Source: Meghimatium bilineatum
Taxonomy: Eukaryota > Mollusca > Gastropoda > Stylommatophora > Philomycidae
DNA length: 64,000 nt
Reading direction: 5' to 3'
Assembly (NCBI GenBank): GCA_034231615.1
Contig: CM067306.1
Coordinates: 63,598,813 to 63,662,812 of the forward strand
Below are positions 21,907-34,314 of this stretch, piece after piece. Position 1 is the first letter of the stretch. The number at the start of each line of letters is the position of its first letter. Under the pieces are notes generated by a model. That model ran no database searches, was not told where the DNA came from, and saw only the letters and a list, made by a program, of their open reading frames with translations. Both the position numbers and the translations under genes were made by a program.

Positions 21907-24900
21907 GTGTTACGGGAGGTCTATATGGAAGTTTTGTTATGGGAGGTCTATATGGAAGTTTTGTTATGGGAGGTCTGTATGAAAGTTTTGTTATGGGAGG
22001 TCTGTATGGAAACTTTGTCATGGGAGGTCTGTATGGAAACTTTGTTATGGGAGGTCTGTATGGAAACTTTGTTATGGGAGGTCTGTAGGGAAGTTTTGTT
22101 ATGGGAGGTCTGTATGGAAACTTTGTTATGGGAGGTCTGTATGGAAACTTTGTTATGGGAGGTCTGTATGGAAACTTTGTTATGGGAGGTCTGTATGGAA
22201 GTTTTGTTATGGGAGGTCTGTATGGAAACTTTGTTATGGGAGGTCTGTATGGAAACTTTGTTATGGGAGGTCTGTATGGAAACTTTGTTATGGGAGGTCT
22301 GTATGGAAACTTTGTTATGGGAGGTCTGTATGGAAACTTTGTTATGGGAGGTCTGTATGGAAACTTTGTTATGGGAGGTCTGTATGGAAACTTTGTTATG
22401 GGAGGTCTGTATGGAAACTTTGTTATGGGAGGTCTGTATGGAAACTTTGTTATGGGAGGTCTGTATGAAAGTTTTGTTATGGGAGGTCTGTATGAAAGTT
22501 TTGTTATGGGAGGTCTGTATGAAAGTTTTGTTATGGGAGGTCTGTATGAAAGTTTTGTTATGGGAGGTCTGTATGAAAGTTTTGTTATGGGAGGTCTGTA
22601 TGAAAGTTTTGTTATGGGAGGTCTGTATGAAAGTTTTGTTATGGGAGGTCTGTATGGAAACTTTGTTATGGGAGGTCTGTATGAAAGTTTTGTTATGGGA
22701 GGTCTGTATGAAAGTTTTGTTATGGGAGGTCTGTATGAAAGTTTTGTTATGGGAGGTCTGTATGGAAACTTTGTTATGGGAGGTCTGTATGGAAACTTTG
22801 TTATGGGAGGTCTGTATGGAAACTTTGTTATGGGAGGTCTGTATGAAAGTTTTGTTATGGGAGGTCTGTATGAAAGTTTTGTTATGGGAGGTCTGTATGG
22901 AAACTTTGTTATGGGAGGTCTGTATGGAAACTTTGTTATGGGAGGTCTGTATGGAAACTTTGTTATGGGAGGTCTGTATGGAAACTTTGTTATGGGAGGT
23001 CTGTATGGAAACTTTGTTATGGGAGGTCTGTATGGAAACTTTGTTATGGGAGGTCTGTATGGAAACTTTGTTATGGGAGGTCTGTATGGAAACTTTGTTA
23101 TGGGAGGTCTGTATGGAAACTTTGTTATGGGAGGTCTGTATGGAAACTTTGTTATGGGAGGTCTGTATGGAAATTTTGTTATGGGAGGTCTGTATGGAAA
23201 CTTTGTTATGGGAGGTCTGTATGGAAACTTTGTTATGGGAGGTCTGTATGGAAACTTTGTTATGGGAGGTCTGTATGGAAACTTTGTTATGGGAGGTCTG
23301 TATGGAAACTTTGTTATGGGAGGTCTGTATGGAAACTTTGTTATGGGAGGTCTGTATGGAAACTTTGTTATGGGAGGTCTGTATGGAAACTTTGTTATGG
23401 GAGGTCTGTATGGAAACTTTGTTATGGGAGGTCTGTATGAAAGTTTTGTTATGGGAGGTCTGTATGAAAGTTTTGTTATGGGAGGTCTGTATGAAAGTTT
23501 TGTTATGGGAGGTCTGTATGAAAGTTTTGTTATGGGAGGTCTGTATGAAAGTTTTGTTATGGGAGGTCTGTATGAAAGTTTTGTTATGGGAGGTCTGTAT
23601 GGAAACTTTGTTATGGGAGGTCTGTATGAAAGTTTTGTTATGGGAGGTCTGTATGAAAGTTTTGTTATGGGAGGTCTGTATGAAAGTTTTGTTATGGGAG
23701 GTCTGTATGGAAACTTTGTTATGGGAGGTCTGTATGGAAACTTTGTTATGGGAGGTCTGTATGGAAACTTTGTTATGGGAGGTCTGTATGGAAACTTTGT
23801 TATGGGAGGTCTGTATGAAAGTTTTGTTATGGGAGGTCTGTATGAAAGTTTTGTTATGGGAGGTCTGTATGGAAACTTTGTTATGGGAGGTCTGTATGGA
23901 AACTTTGTTATGGGAGGTCTGTATGGAAACTTTGTTATGGGAGGTCTGTATGGAAACTTTGTTATGGGAGGTCTGTATGGAAACTTTGTTATGGGAGGTC
24001 TGTATGGAAACTTTGTTATGGGAGGTCTGTATGGAAACTTTGTTATGGGAGGTCTGTATGGAAACTTTGTTATGGGAGGTCTGTATGGAAACTTTGTTAT
24101 GGGAGGTCTGTATGAAAGTTTTGTTATGGGAGGTCTGTATGAAAGTTTTGTTATGGGAGGTCTGTATGGAAACTTTGTTATGGGAGGTCTGTATGGAAAC
24201 TTTGTTATGGGAGGTCTGTATGGAAACTTTGTTATGGGAGGTCTGTATGGAAACTTTGTTATGGGAGGTCTGTATGGAAACTTTGTTATGGGAGGTCTGT
24301 ATGGAAACTTTGTTATGGGAGGTCTGTATGGAAACTTTGTTATGGGAGGTCTGTATGGAAGTTTTGTTATGGGAGGTCTGTATGGAAACTTTGTTATGGG
24401 AGGTCTGTATGGAAACTTTGTTATGGGAGGTCTGTATGGAAACTTTGTTATGGGAGGTCTGTATGGAAACTTTGTTATGGGAGGTCTGTATGGAAACTTT
24501 GTTATGGGAGGTCTGTATGGAAACTTTGTTATGGGAGGTCTGTATGGAAACTTTGTTATGGGAGGTCTGTATGAAAGTTTTGTTATGGGAGGTCTGTATG
24601 AAAGTTTTGTTATGGGAGGTCTGTATGAAAGTTTTGTTATGGGAGGTCTGTATGAAAGTTTTGTTATGGGAGGTCTGTATGAAAGTTTTGTTATGGGAGG
24701 TCTGTATGAAAGTTTTGTTATGGGAGGTCTGTATGAAAGTTTTGTTATGGGAGGTCTGTATGAAAGTTTTGTTATGGGAGGTCTGTATGGAAACTTTGTT
24801 ATGGGAGGTCTGTATGAAAGTTTTGTTATGGGAGGTCTGTATGAAAGTTTTGTTATGGGAGGTCTGTATGAAAGTTTTGTTATGGGAGGTCTGTATGGAA

Positions 24901-27900
24901 ACTTTGTTATGGGAGGTCTGTATGGAAACTTTGTTATGGGAGGTCTGTATGGAAACTTTGTTATGGGAGGTCTGTATGAAAGTTTTGTTATGGGAGGTCT
25001 GTATGAAAGTTTTGTTATGGGAGGTCTGTATGGAAACTTTGTTATGGGAGGTCTGTATGGAAACTTTGTTATGGGAGGTCTGTATGGAAACTTTGTTATG
25101 GGAGGTCTGTATGGAAACTTTGTTATGGGAGGTCTGTATGGAAACTTTGTTATGGGAGGTCTGTATGGAAACTTTGTTATGGGAGGTCTGTATGGAAACT
25201 TTGTTATGGGAGGTCTGTATGGAAACTTTGTTATGGGAGGTCTGTATGGAAACTTTGTTATGGGAGGTCTGTATGGAAACTTTGTTATGGGAGGTCTGTA
25301 TGGAAACTTTGTTATGGGAGGTCTGTATGGAAACTTTGTTATGGGAGGTCTGTATGAAAGTTTTGTTATGGGAGGTCTGTATGAAAGTTTTGTTATGGGA
25401 GGTCTGTATGAAAGTTTTGTTATGGGAGGTCTGTATGAAAGTTTTGTTATGGGAGGTCTGTATGAAAGTTTTGTTATGGGAGGTCTGTATGGAAACTTTG
25501 TTATGGGAGGTCTGTATGAAAGTTTTGTTATGGGAGGTCTGTATGAAAGTTTTGTTATGGGAGGTCTGTATGAAAGTTTTGTTATGGGAGGTCTGTATGG
25601 AAACTTTGTTATGGGAGGTCTGTATGGAAACTTTGTTATGGGAGGTCTGTATGGAAACTTTGTTATGGGCGGTCTGTATGGAAACTTTGTTATGGGAGGT
25701 CTGTATGAAAGTTTTGTTATGGGAGGTCTGTATGAAAGTTTTGTTATGGGAGGTCTGTATGGAAACTTTGTTATGGGAGGTCTGTATGGAAACTTTGTTA
25801 TGGGAGGTCTGTATGGAAACTTTGTTATGGGAGGTCTGTATGGAAACTTTGTTATGGGAGGTCTGTATGGAAACTTTGTTATGGGAGGTCTGTATGGAAA
25901 CTTTGTTATGGGAGGTCTGTATGGAAACTTTGTTATGGGAGGTCTGTATGGAAACTTTGTTATGGGAGGTCTGTATGGAAACTTTGTTATGGGAGGTCTG
26001 TATGAAAGTTTTGTTATGGGAGGTCTGTATGAAAGTTTTGTTATGGGAGGTCTGTATGAAAGTTTTGTTATGGGAGGTCTGTATGAAAGTTTTGTTATGG
26101 GAGGTCTGTATGAAAGTTTTGTTATGGGAGGTCTGTATGAAAGTTTTGTTATGGGAGGTCTGTATGGAAACTTTGTTATGGGAGGTCTGTATGAAAGTTT
26201 TGTTATGGGAGGTCTGTATGAAAGTTTTGTTATGGGAGGTCTGTATGGAAACTTTGTTATGGGAGGTCTGTATGGAAACTTTGTTATGGGAGGTCTGTAT
26301 GGAAACTTTGTTATGGGAGGTCTGTATGGAAACTTTGTTATGGGAGGTCTGTAGGAAAGTTTTGTTATGGGAGGTCTGTATGAAAGTTTTGTTATGGGAG
26401 GTCTGTATGGAAACTTTGTTATGGGAGGTCTGTATGGAAACTTTGTTATGGGAGGTCTGTATGGAAACTTTGTTATGGGAGGTCTGTATGGAAACTTTGT
26501 TATGGGAGGTCTGTATGGAAACTTTGTTATGGGAGGTCTGTATGGAAACTTTGTTATGGGAGGTCTGTATGGAAACTTTGTTATGGGAGGTCTGTATGGA
26601 AACTTTGTTATGGGAGGTCTGTATGGAAACTTTGTTATGGGAGGTCTGTATGAAAGTTTTGTTATGGGAGGTCTGTATGAAAGTTTTGTTATGGGAGGTC
26701 TGTATGGAAACTTTGTTATGGGAGGTCTGTATGGAAACTTTGTTATGGGAGGTCTGTATGGAAACTTTGTTATGGGAGGTCTGTATGGAAACTTTGTTAT
26801 GGGAGGTCTGTATGGAAACTTTGTTATGGGAGGTCTGTATGGAAACTTTGTTATGGGAGGTCTGTATGGAAACTTTGTTATGGGAGGTCTGTATGGAAGT
26901 TTTGTTATGGGAGGTCTGTATGGAAACTTTGTTATGGGAGGTCTGTATGGAAACTTTGTTATGGGAGGTCTGTATGGAAACTTTGTTATGGGAGGTCTGT
27001 ATGGAAACTTTGTTATGGGAGGTCTGTATGGAAACTTTGTTATGGGAGGTCTGTATGGAAACTTTGTTATGGGAGGTCTGTATGGAAACTTTGTTATGGG
27101 AGGTCTGTATGGAAACTTTGTTATGGGAGGTCTGTATGAAAGTTTTGTTATGGGAGGTCTGTATGAAAGTTTTGTTATGGGAGGTCTGTATGAAAGTTTT
27201 GTTATGGGAGGTCTGTATGAAAGTTTTGTTATGGGAGGTCTGTATGAAAGTTTTGTTATGGGAGGTCTGTATGAAAGTTTTGTTATGGGAGGTCTGTATG
27301 AAAGTTTTGTTATGGGAGGTCTGTATGGAAACTTTGTTATGGGAGGTCTGTATGAAAGTTTTGTTATGGGAGGTCTGTATGAAAGTTTTGTTATGGGAGG
27401 TCTATATGAAAGTTTTGTTATGGGAGGTCTGTATGGAAACTTTGTTATGGGAGGTCTGTATGGAAACTTTGTTATGGGAGGTCTGTATGGAAACTTTGTT
27501 ATGGGAGGTCTGTATGAAAGTTTTGTTATGGGAGGTCTGTATGAAAGTTTTGTTATGGGAGGTCTGTATGGAAACTTTGTTATGGGAGGTCTGTATGGAA
27601 ACTTTGTTATGGGAGGTCTGTATGGAAACTTTGTTATGGGAGGTCTGTATGGAAACTTTGTTATGGGAGGTCTGTATGGAAACTTTGTTATGGGAGGTCT
27701 GTATGGAAACTTTGTTATGGGAGGTCTGTATGGAAACTTTGTTATGGGAGGTCTGTATGGAAACTTTGTTATGGGAGGTCTGTATGGAAACTTTGTTATG
27801 GGAGGTCTGTATGGAAACTTTGTTATGGGAGGTCTGTATGGAAACTTTGTTATGGGAGGTCTGTATGGAAACTTTGTTATGGGAGGTCTGTATGAAAGTT

Positions 27901-30092
27901 TTGTTATGGGAGGTCTGTATGAAAGTTTTGTTATGGGAGGTCTGTATGAAAGTTTTGTTATGGGAGGTCTGTATGAAAGTTTTGTTATGGGAGGTCTGTA
28001 TGAAAGTTTTGTTATGGGAGGTCTGTATGGAAACTTTGTTATGGGAGGTCTGTATGAAAGTTTTGTTATGGGAGGTCTGTATGAAAGTTTTGTTATGGGA
28101 GGTCTGTATGAAAGTTTTGTTATGGGAGGTCTGTATGGAAACTTTGTTATGGGAGGTCTGTATGGAAACTTTGTTATGGGAGGTCTGTATGGAAACTTTG
28201 TTATGGGAGGTCTGTATGGAAACTTTGTTATGGGAGGTCTGTATGAAAGTTTTGTTATGGGAGGTCTGTATGAAAGTTTTGTTATGGGAGGTCTGTATGG
28301 AAACTTTGTTATGGGAGGTCTGTATGGAAACTTTGTTATGGGAGGTCTGTATGGAAACTTTGTTATGGGAGGTCTGTATGGAAACTTTGTTATGGGAGGT
28401 CTGTATGGAAACTTTGTTATGGGAGGTCTGTATGGAAACTTTGTTATGGGAGGTCTGTATGGAAACTTTGTTATGGGAGGTCTGTATGGAAACTTTGTTA
28501 TGGGAGGTCTGTATGGAAACTTTGTTATGGGAGGTCTGTATGGAAACTTTGTTATGGGAGGTCTGTATGAAAGTTTTGTTATGGGAGGTCTGTATGAAAG
28601 TTTTGTTATGGGAGGTCTGTATGAAAGTTTTGTTATGGGAGGTCTGTATGAAAGTTTTGTTATGGGAGGTCTGTATGAAAGTTTTGTTATGGGAGGTCTG
28701 TATGAAAGTTTTGTTATGGGAGGTCTGTATGGAAACTTTGTTATGGGAGGTCTGTATGAAAGTTTTGTTATGGGAGGTCTGTATGAAAGTTTTGTTATGG
28801 GAGGTCTGTATGAAAGTTTTGTTATGGGAGGTCTGTATGGAAACTTTGTTATGGGAGGTCTGTATGGAAACTTTGTTATGGGAGGTCTGTATGGAAACTT
28901 TGTTATGGGAGGTCTGTATGGAAACTTTGTTATGGGAGGTCTGTATGAAAGTTTTGTTATGGGAGGTCTGTATGAAAGTTTTGTTATGGGAGGTCTGTAT
29001 GGAAACTTTGTTATGGGAGGTCTGTATGGAAACTTTGTTATGGGAGGTCTGTATGGAAACTTTGTTATGGGAGGTCTGTATGGAAACTTTGTTATGGGAG
29101 GTCTGTATGGAAACTTTGTTATGGGAGGTCTGTATGGAAACTTTGTTATGGGAGGTCTGTATGGAAACTTTGTTATGGGAGGTCTGTATGGAAACTTTGT
29201 TATGGGAGGTCTGTATGAAAGTTTTGTTATGGGAGGTCTGTATGAAAGTTTTGTTATGGGAGGTCTGTATGGAAACTTTGTTATGGGAGGTCTGTATGGA
29301 AACTTTGTTATGGGAGGTCTGTATGGAAACTTTGTTATGGGAGGTCTGTATGGAAACTTTGTTATGGGAGGTCTGTATGGAAACTTTGTTATGGGAGGTC
29401 TGTATGGAAACTTTGTTATGGGAGGTCTGTATGGAAACTTTGTTATGGGAGGTCTGTATGGAAACTTTGTTATGGGAGGTCTGTATGGAAGTTTTGTTAT
29501 GGGAGGTCTGTATGGAAACTTTGTTATGGGAGGTCTGTATGGAAACTTTGTTATGGGAGGTCTGTATGGAAACTTTGTTATGGGAGGTCTGTATGGAAAC
29601 TTTGTTATGGGAGGTCTGTATGGAAACTTTGTTATGGGAGGTCTGTATGGAAACTTTGTTATGGGAGGTCTGTATGGAAACTTTGTTATGGGAGGTCTGT
29701 ATGGAAACTTTGTTATGGGAGGTCTGTATGGAAACTTTGTTATGGGAGGTCTGTATGGAAACTTTGTTATGGGAGGTCTGTATGGAAACTTTGTTATGGG
29801 AGGTCTGTATGGAAACTTTGTTATGGGAGGTCTGTATGGAAACTTTGTTATGGGAGGTCTGTATGGAAACTTTGTTATGGGAGGTCTGTATGGAAACTTT
29901 GTTATGGGAGGTCTGTATGGAAACTTTGTTATGGGAGGTCTGTATGGAAACTTTGTTATGGGAGGTCTGTATGGAAACTTTGTTATGGTAGGTCTGTATG
30001 GAAACTTTGTTATGGGAGGTCTGTCTGTATGGAAACTTTGTTATGGGAGGTCTGTATGGAAGTTTTGTTATGGGAGGTCTGTATGGAAACTT
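21907..30092. repeat. 8.2-kb minisatellite of 27-bp units (~303 copies) with nested order
   Basis: Unit begins tatgggaggtctgtatg and ends in one of three variants: gaaactttgt (N), aaagttttgt (E) or gaagttttgt (S). Runs of N and E follow a repeated grammar and S marks a level of about 2.2-2.6 kb. Because 27 is divisible by 3 and the unit lacks stops in several frames, frames of up to 2,694 codons result. They have no start context or family signature and lie inside an intron of the neurabin-like gene, so they are not genes. Confidence 0.98.
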
Positions 30093-30099
30093 TGTTACT

Positions 30100-31380
30100 A
30101 AAGTGAGATCTGATATGGCAAACAATAAGAAGAGAAATTTGTCTGCTAGAAAACAGCACAGGATAATAGTTGGGACAATAATTTAACAGAAAATTTAATA
30201 ACCAGATAGAGAAAAGTAAGATGTATAATTTGATTATGTACAAAACTTGGAGATACCCTCATTGTTTCCATGTCTAGAGACAGTTCAAACTCTCAAAATA
30301 ACATTAGAAGTAAAATTAAGTTAGCAATAACAAATGTGTCATTGTAAAATGAATGAATGTTGACAGTTGGAGAGATTGTAATTGCAAGTTATAGAAAGTT
30401 ACAATTTTTGAAAATTCAGCATGTTTTTAGTATATTACACAATTTTGATATTTAGCTATTTCTTTCAAATAACAATTTGATCATAAACAGTTCCAACCAT
30501 CTGGCAACACTGTGAAGTACAGTCTTGTTGTATCTGAGTTAATGGTTATGCTGCCCCTTCCCTTATCTGGTTCATCTCCTTCAAAGTTTTTTAAATTTAA
30601 TATTCTTCCTGCTTTCCATCGTTGACATTATTTATTTATTGTTGTGTTCTTAGATTGTGCTGTTTTCTGTATGTGGTACCTTCTTTCTTGTTTTTAGTTT
30701 TACAAGAACATTTAATTTAAACATCATATTTGTATCATTAGTTATTTAATATATTTTTAAATTATTAAAAATTATGTTTAAAAAAATGTTACCCCATATT
30801 TTCCATTTCCAATGACGGGATCATAGTTTTACAACATTCCTACATTATAACAATTTAGCCACTATTTTTAAAAAAATGACTGTTTTAAAGTTGAACCATG
30901 ACACTTATCCCAGCTTATTCATTCTGTTGTGGTCTAGAATGCCTGCATTTGTAAACATGTGAGTACTTGTATTGTCTCCCTTCCAAGACAGCAGACTTGA
31001 GTTGATGCACTTTTACGTAGTTTTGCTAAATAAAACCCACCCGTAAATGTGTATTTCCAGGTTCTCACGTTTTTAAAATTGTATCTGCTTTGGTCTGTCT
31101 TTTCTTTGAATTTTTAATTGAATTTATATTTTTCTTTCATATCAGTCATCATTGGTGCATTTTTGTGATTTTCTTTGTGGGTGTGGTTGCAGTGTATGCC
31201 TTTTTATAGACTCATGTGGATACTAGCTCTGGTAGAAGGGGGAAAGACAGTACAGTTGATGCTTTCAGATTGGGGATGGAGGGATGGTGAGGGAAACATA
31301 ACCTTAAATGTGAGTTGATGAGGAAACAGCTGAGGCATTAAGATCTGAGAGTCGTGACACCTCTCACGATTTAGATAACC
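30100..31380. other. AT-rich intron segment
   Basis: No gene or clear element recognised. Confidence 0.4.
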
Positions 31381-31465
31381 ATACTGTCAGGATGCCCGAC
31401 AAAGTGGACAGTGCTGCAGTAACAAAACAAAGAAGCGATAAATACTATATTAAAGTAATAATGTT
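31380..31465 (+). repeat. Dispersed repeat copy, related empty site for the piggyBac-like element
   Basis: Matches 3696-3821 (cagtaacaaaac, aagaagcgata) but has a single TTAA (31450) followed by sequence like that at 4934 onward. Confidence 0.6.
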
Positions 31466-31859
31466 ACAGGATATTCTATAAATAGTGAAATTAATGTAAA
31501 AAAAATAAATAACATGAAACAAAGGAACAAGGACTTTTTCTTTGTTGTCATCTGACAGGGACCTTTTTCAAGAAACGAACACAAACTTATTTAATTATTT
31601 TAAAAATGCACAGAGATGTCTCGCTACCATCTCTGTGCATTGGAAATAATGAAAATGTGAAAGAAGCGCAATCATGTAAGTTTAGCACCAAAAAAATCCT
31701 ACACATTATTGATAAATAGAAATTCAAGGCAAGAGAAATGGCAAAGTTCAATAAATCATGAGTGTCAAATTAGACCATAATTTCATAATTTAGTTCAGAT
31801 TAACAAATAAGTTTATGGGGCCGCAGCCAAGTGTTGTCAAGGCATGAAGGGGACGCATA

Positions 31860-32095
31860 GTATAGTGATACTGTGACTTGCCATCCATGTCATAAGAAAC
31901 AATCAAGAGGACTATGGCGATGGGGTTGGTTGTCTAATCCCATAGATGATTAATGTGACCCAGAAGCTATGCTGAAATCAGATGTGTGGGGTTGAAATGT
32001 ACATATATTGCAGTTAAGCTGTAAACCATGATACGAAGTATTCTGTTCTCTAGATTACATCCTGCTAATCTTGTAGGAGATTGAGAATAAAATAT
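31860..32095. repeat. Dispersed repeat copy
   Basis: Contains catgtcataagaaacaatc, a gtaaaccatgatac stretch, and ctagattacatcctgctaat. Third copy of the family seen at 6936 and 12848. Confidence 0.7.
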
Positions 32096-32289
32096 AAGAG
32101 GAAAGGGGACAAAAATTGAGTCATTGGTTAAGATAGGGTTACAGGAAGGCAATAATGCCATTTAACACAGTGGTAACTTAATGCAACCATGACAATACAT
32201 CTGGCCTTGGAATGACAACTAATGCACCTACCCTAACGCTTAGCGGCAAATGTGAATACAGTCAACCATCATTCACCCAAGTTTTGAAT

Positions 32290-32560
32290 TTACTAAATGG
32301 TGGCTTCTAAATACCATCATAAGAAGAAAGCTACAGTATTTTGGACACTTAAAGCGACATAATGTTTTCGAAAGGCTGATTCTAGAACGCAGAGTGCCAG
32401 ACAAGAGAAGAAGAGGAATACCAAGAAGACGATGGACCAGCAACATCGAAGAATGTATGCACATGTCTCTGGCCAATGTAGACCTGCTTACCTGGAATAG
32501 AGACACATTCAGGGTATCCACGACGAAGGCAAACGTTCTGGAAAGAATATGTCACTTTAT
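32290..32560 (+). mobile_element. LINE ORF2 C-terminal fragment with (TA)n tail
   Basis: Reads RRKLQYFGHLKRHNVFERLI, then KRRRGIPRRRWTSNIEE, ending near atatatatat at about 32560. Same family as 9430-9600, opposite strand. Confidence 0.82.
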
Positions 32561-32639
32561 ATATATATATCATTCACTTGGGGGCAGACAATATGTGACA
32601 TGTTCTTCTGCGTTTGATCTCAAATAATCAGCATGATTA

Positions 32640-33110
32640 TTCCTATGATATGAGCTGGAGAGCGTGAAGTACATTGTGCTGCTAGTTTTACAGCAGGGCT
32701 GCATTATTTGTGCCTTTTGACCCAGCCCACCCGTTTTTGGCATGTAGTGAAATGTGATATGAGGGGAATGAGGAAACAGGATAGTTTATTCAAGGAACCA
32801 TCACAGTACATTTGTTTTTGACATGAAATACATGTAAATGTATTTTACAAAGAAAGTAAGTCAGAAATCACTTGTCTATGACTGATTGCTAATATGTTAC
32901 ATTTCTTTTGTATATGAGAGAATTTGAGGATCTTCTTCTCATAGTAGTTAAGGATTTTGTCTTGCGTTTAAAAGGTCACAATTTGAATCCTGCTCTCCAT
33001 CTCTTGTTTATAATGTGCATTTTTCGGAGATATTTTGGGACTGAGTTGGAAATATTTTTAAATTATGAACACATCCTATGTCGAGCTAGCCAAAGTAAAT
33101 GGTTATTGGA
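32640..33110. other. Intron segment, nothing recognised
   Basis: No exon or repeat seen. Confidence 0.4.
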
Positions 33111-33490
33111 TCTTCTGGGTTGCTTGGTTGCTGATTTAGCAGTCAATATGCTAATGCCTTTTGACCCAATACCATTGTGTGATATACGCATGTGTTTGTT
33201 TTTTTTGCTCCTTATAAGGCATTCCATTTTTCTGACTTTGGTGGGAGAAGCATTTTCCTATTGTCATCCAGTGATGAATATTCAAAAAAGATGGTGGTTG
33301 ACAGCTTTCTGGGGATCAGTCTGCAGCCGGCATCCTGGAACTTGTAGAACTTTGAGATTGATTGTAATCTGTGCTAGTGATTGTGAAGCTGTACTATGTA
33401 TGTATAGTCAGGAAATGATACTCTGGTCTTTCCTTCCTGGGAAGTTGATGTTGCCTTTGGGATATCTTCTGGGCAAGCAGAAGTAGTGAG
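33110..33490 (-). mobile_element. Second copy of the RNase H LINE, internally shorter
   Basis: On + it matches 6680-6880 (ccttttgacccaataccatt, tgtgatatacgcatgtgttt) and then 7170-7320 (gatactctggtctttccttc), lacking the middle ~280 bp. A 192-codon + strand frame across it is spurious. Confidence 0.8.
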
Positions 33491-33927
33491 AGTGATACCG
33501 GTCACATCATCCATTAGTATTGCTATTGGTCGATGAAAAATATGGGCATAACACCATATTCACCCAATATGTCTGATTTGTTGAATAAGGGACATTTGTT
33601 CTGACATCTAACGAGCAAGATGTCCGAGAGTATCCAACAAATGGGCAAGGGCTACAGTAACACAAATAGAATGTTATAATAGAAAAGATAAATAGTCATA
33701 CTTATCTTTTTCATTGTTATTTTCATAAATGTTATATGGAACTGACATGCTATTTCTGGATGCTGTTTAATTCATCATAATTATTTTAAAAAATGTCCCT
33801 GCTGAAAAGGTTCTTTCACCTATGGTTAAAACGGAACAATAACTAATAAATGCATTTGTTTTGGAGTTTCTTGTGAGTTATCCCAAAAGTAATATGCTCG
33901 GGAAGCTGTGATATTGTAATTTTAAGT

Positions 33928-34082
33928 CATTCACACATCGGCCAGCAGGCTTGGGTTTCGAGTCTACATTCACTCGTTGGTCCGCAGGCTCTGGCTTCGA
34001 GTCTACATTCACATATTGGCCAGCAGGCTCAGGCTTCGAGTCTACATTCACACATCAGCTAGCAGGTTCTGACTTTTGAGTC
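33928..34082. repeat. ~41-bp tandem repeat, 4 copies
   Basis: cgagtctacattcac with gccagcaggct recurs. Confidence 0.88.
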
Positions 34083-34314
34083 TATTTGTATTTCATGGTT
34101 TGAAATAGAAATTTCATGGTTCACCTAGCCACCAGGATGTAGGTTACCAGGTGTAATGTTCTTGGATAGGTTGAAGAATGGGACTTTTGCTACTAAGTTT
34201 GTAGGTGATGCTAGCCAGGTGACTTCTGGTTAACCACTGACTAGGCAGCTGAGCACTTATGGAGAACCATGTGCCATGACGCCGTTTGAATTTTAACTTT
34301 TATATGTTTTGAGT

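Noticed and set aside
21907-29991. A 2,694-codon open frame (and 1,417-, 1,244- and 907-codon companions)
   Set aside because: It is a pure product of a 27-bp unit without stops. Several frames are open at once on both strands, there is no domain signature, and it lies inside an intron.
21907-30092. A CRISPR array
   Set aside because: Units are directly head to tail with no unique spacers, and the context is an animal intron.
32908-33486. 192-codon frame on the + strand
   Set aside because: It runs antisense across a decayed LINE copy that also exists at 6680-7320.
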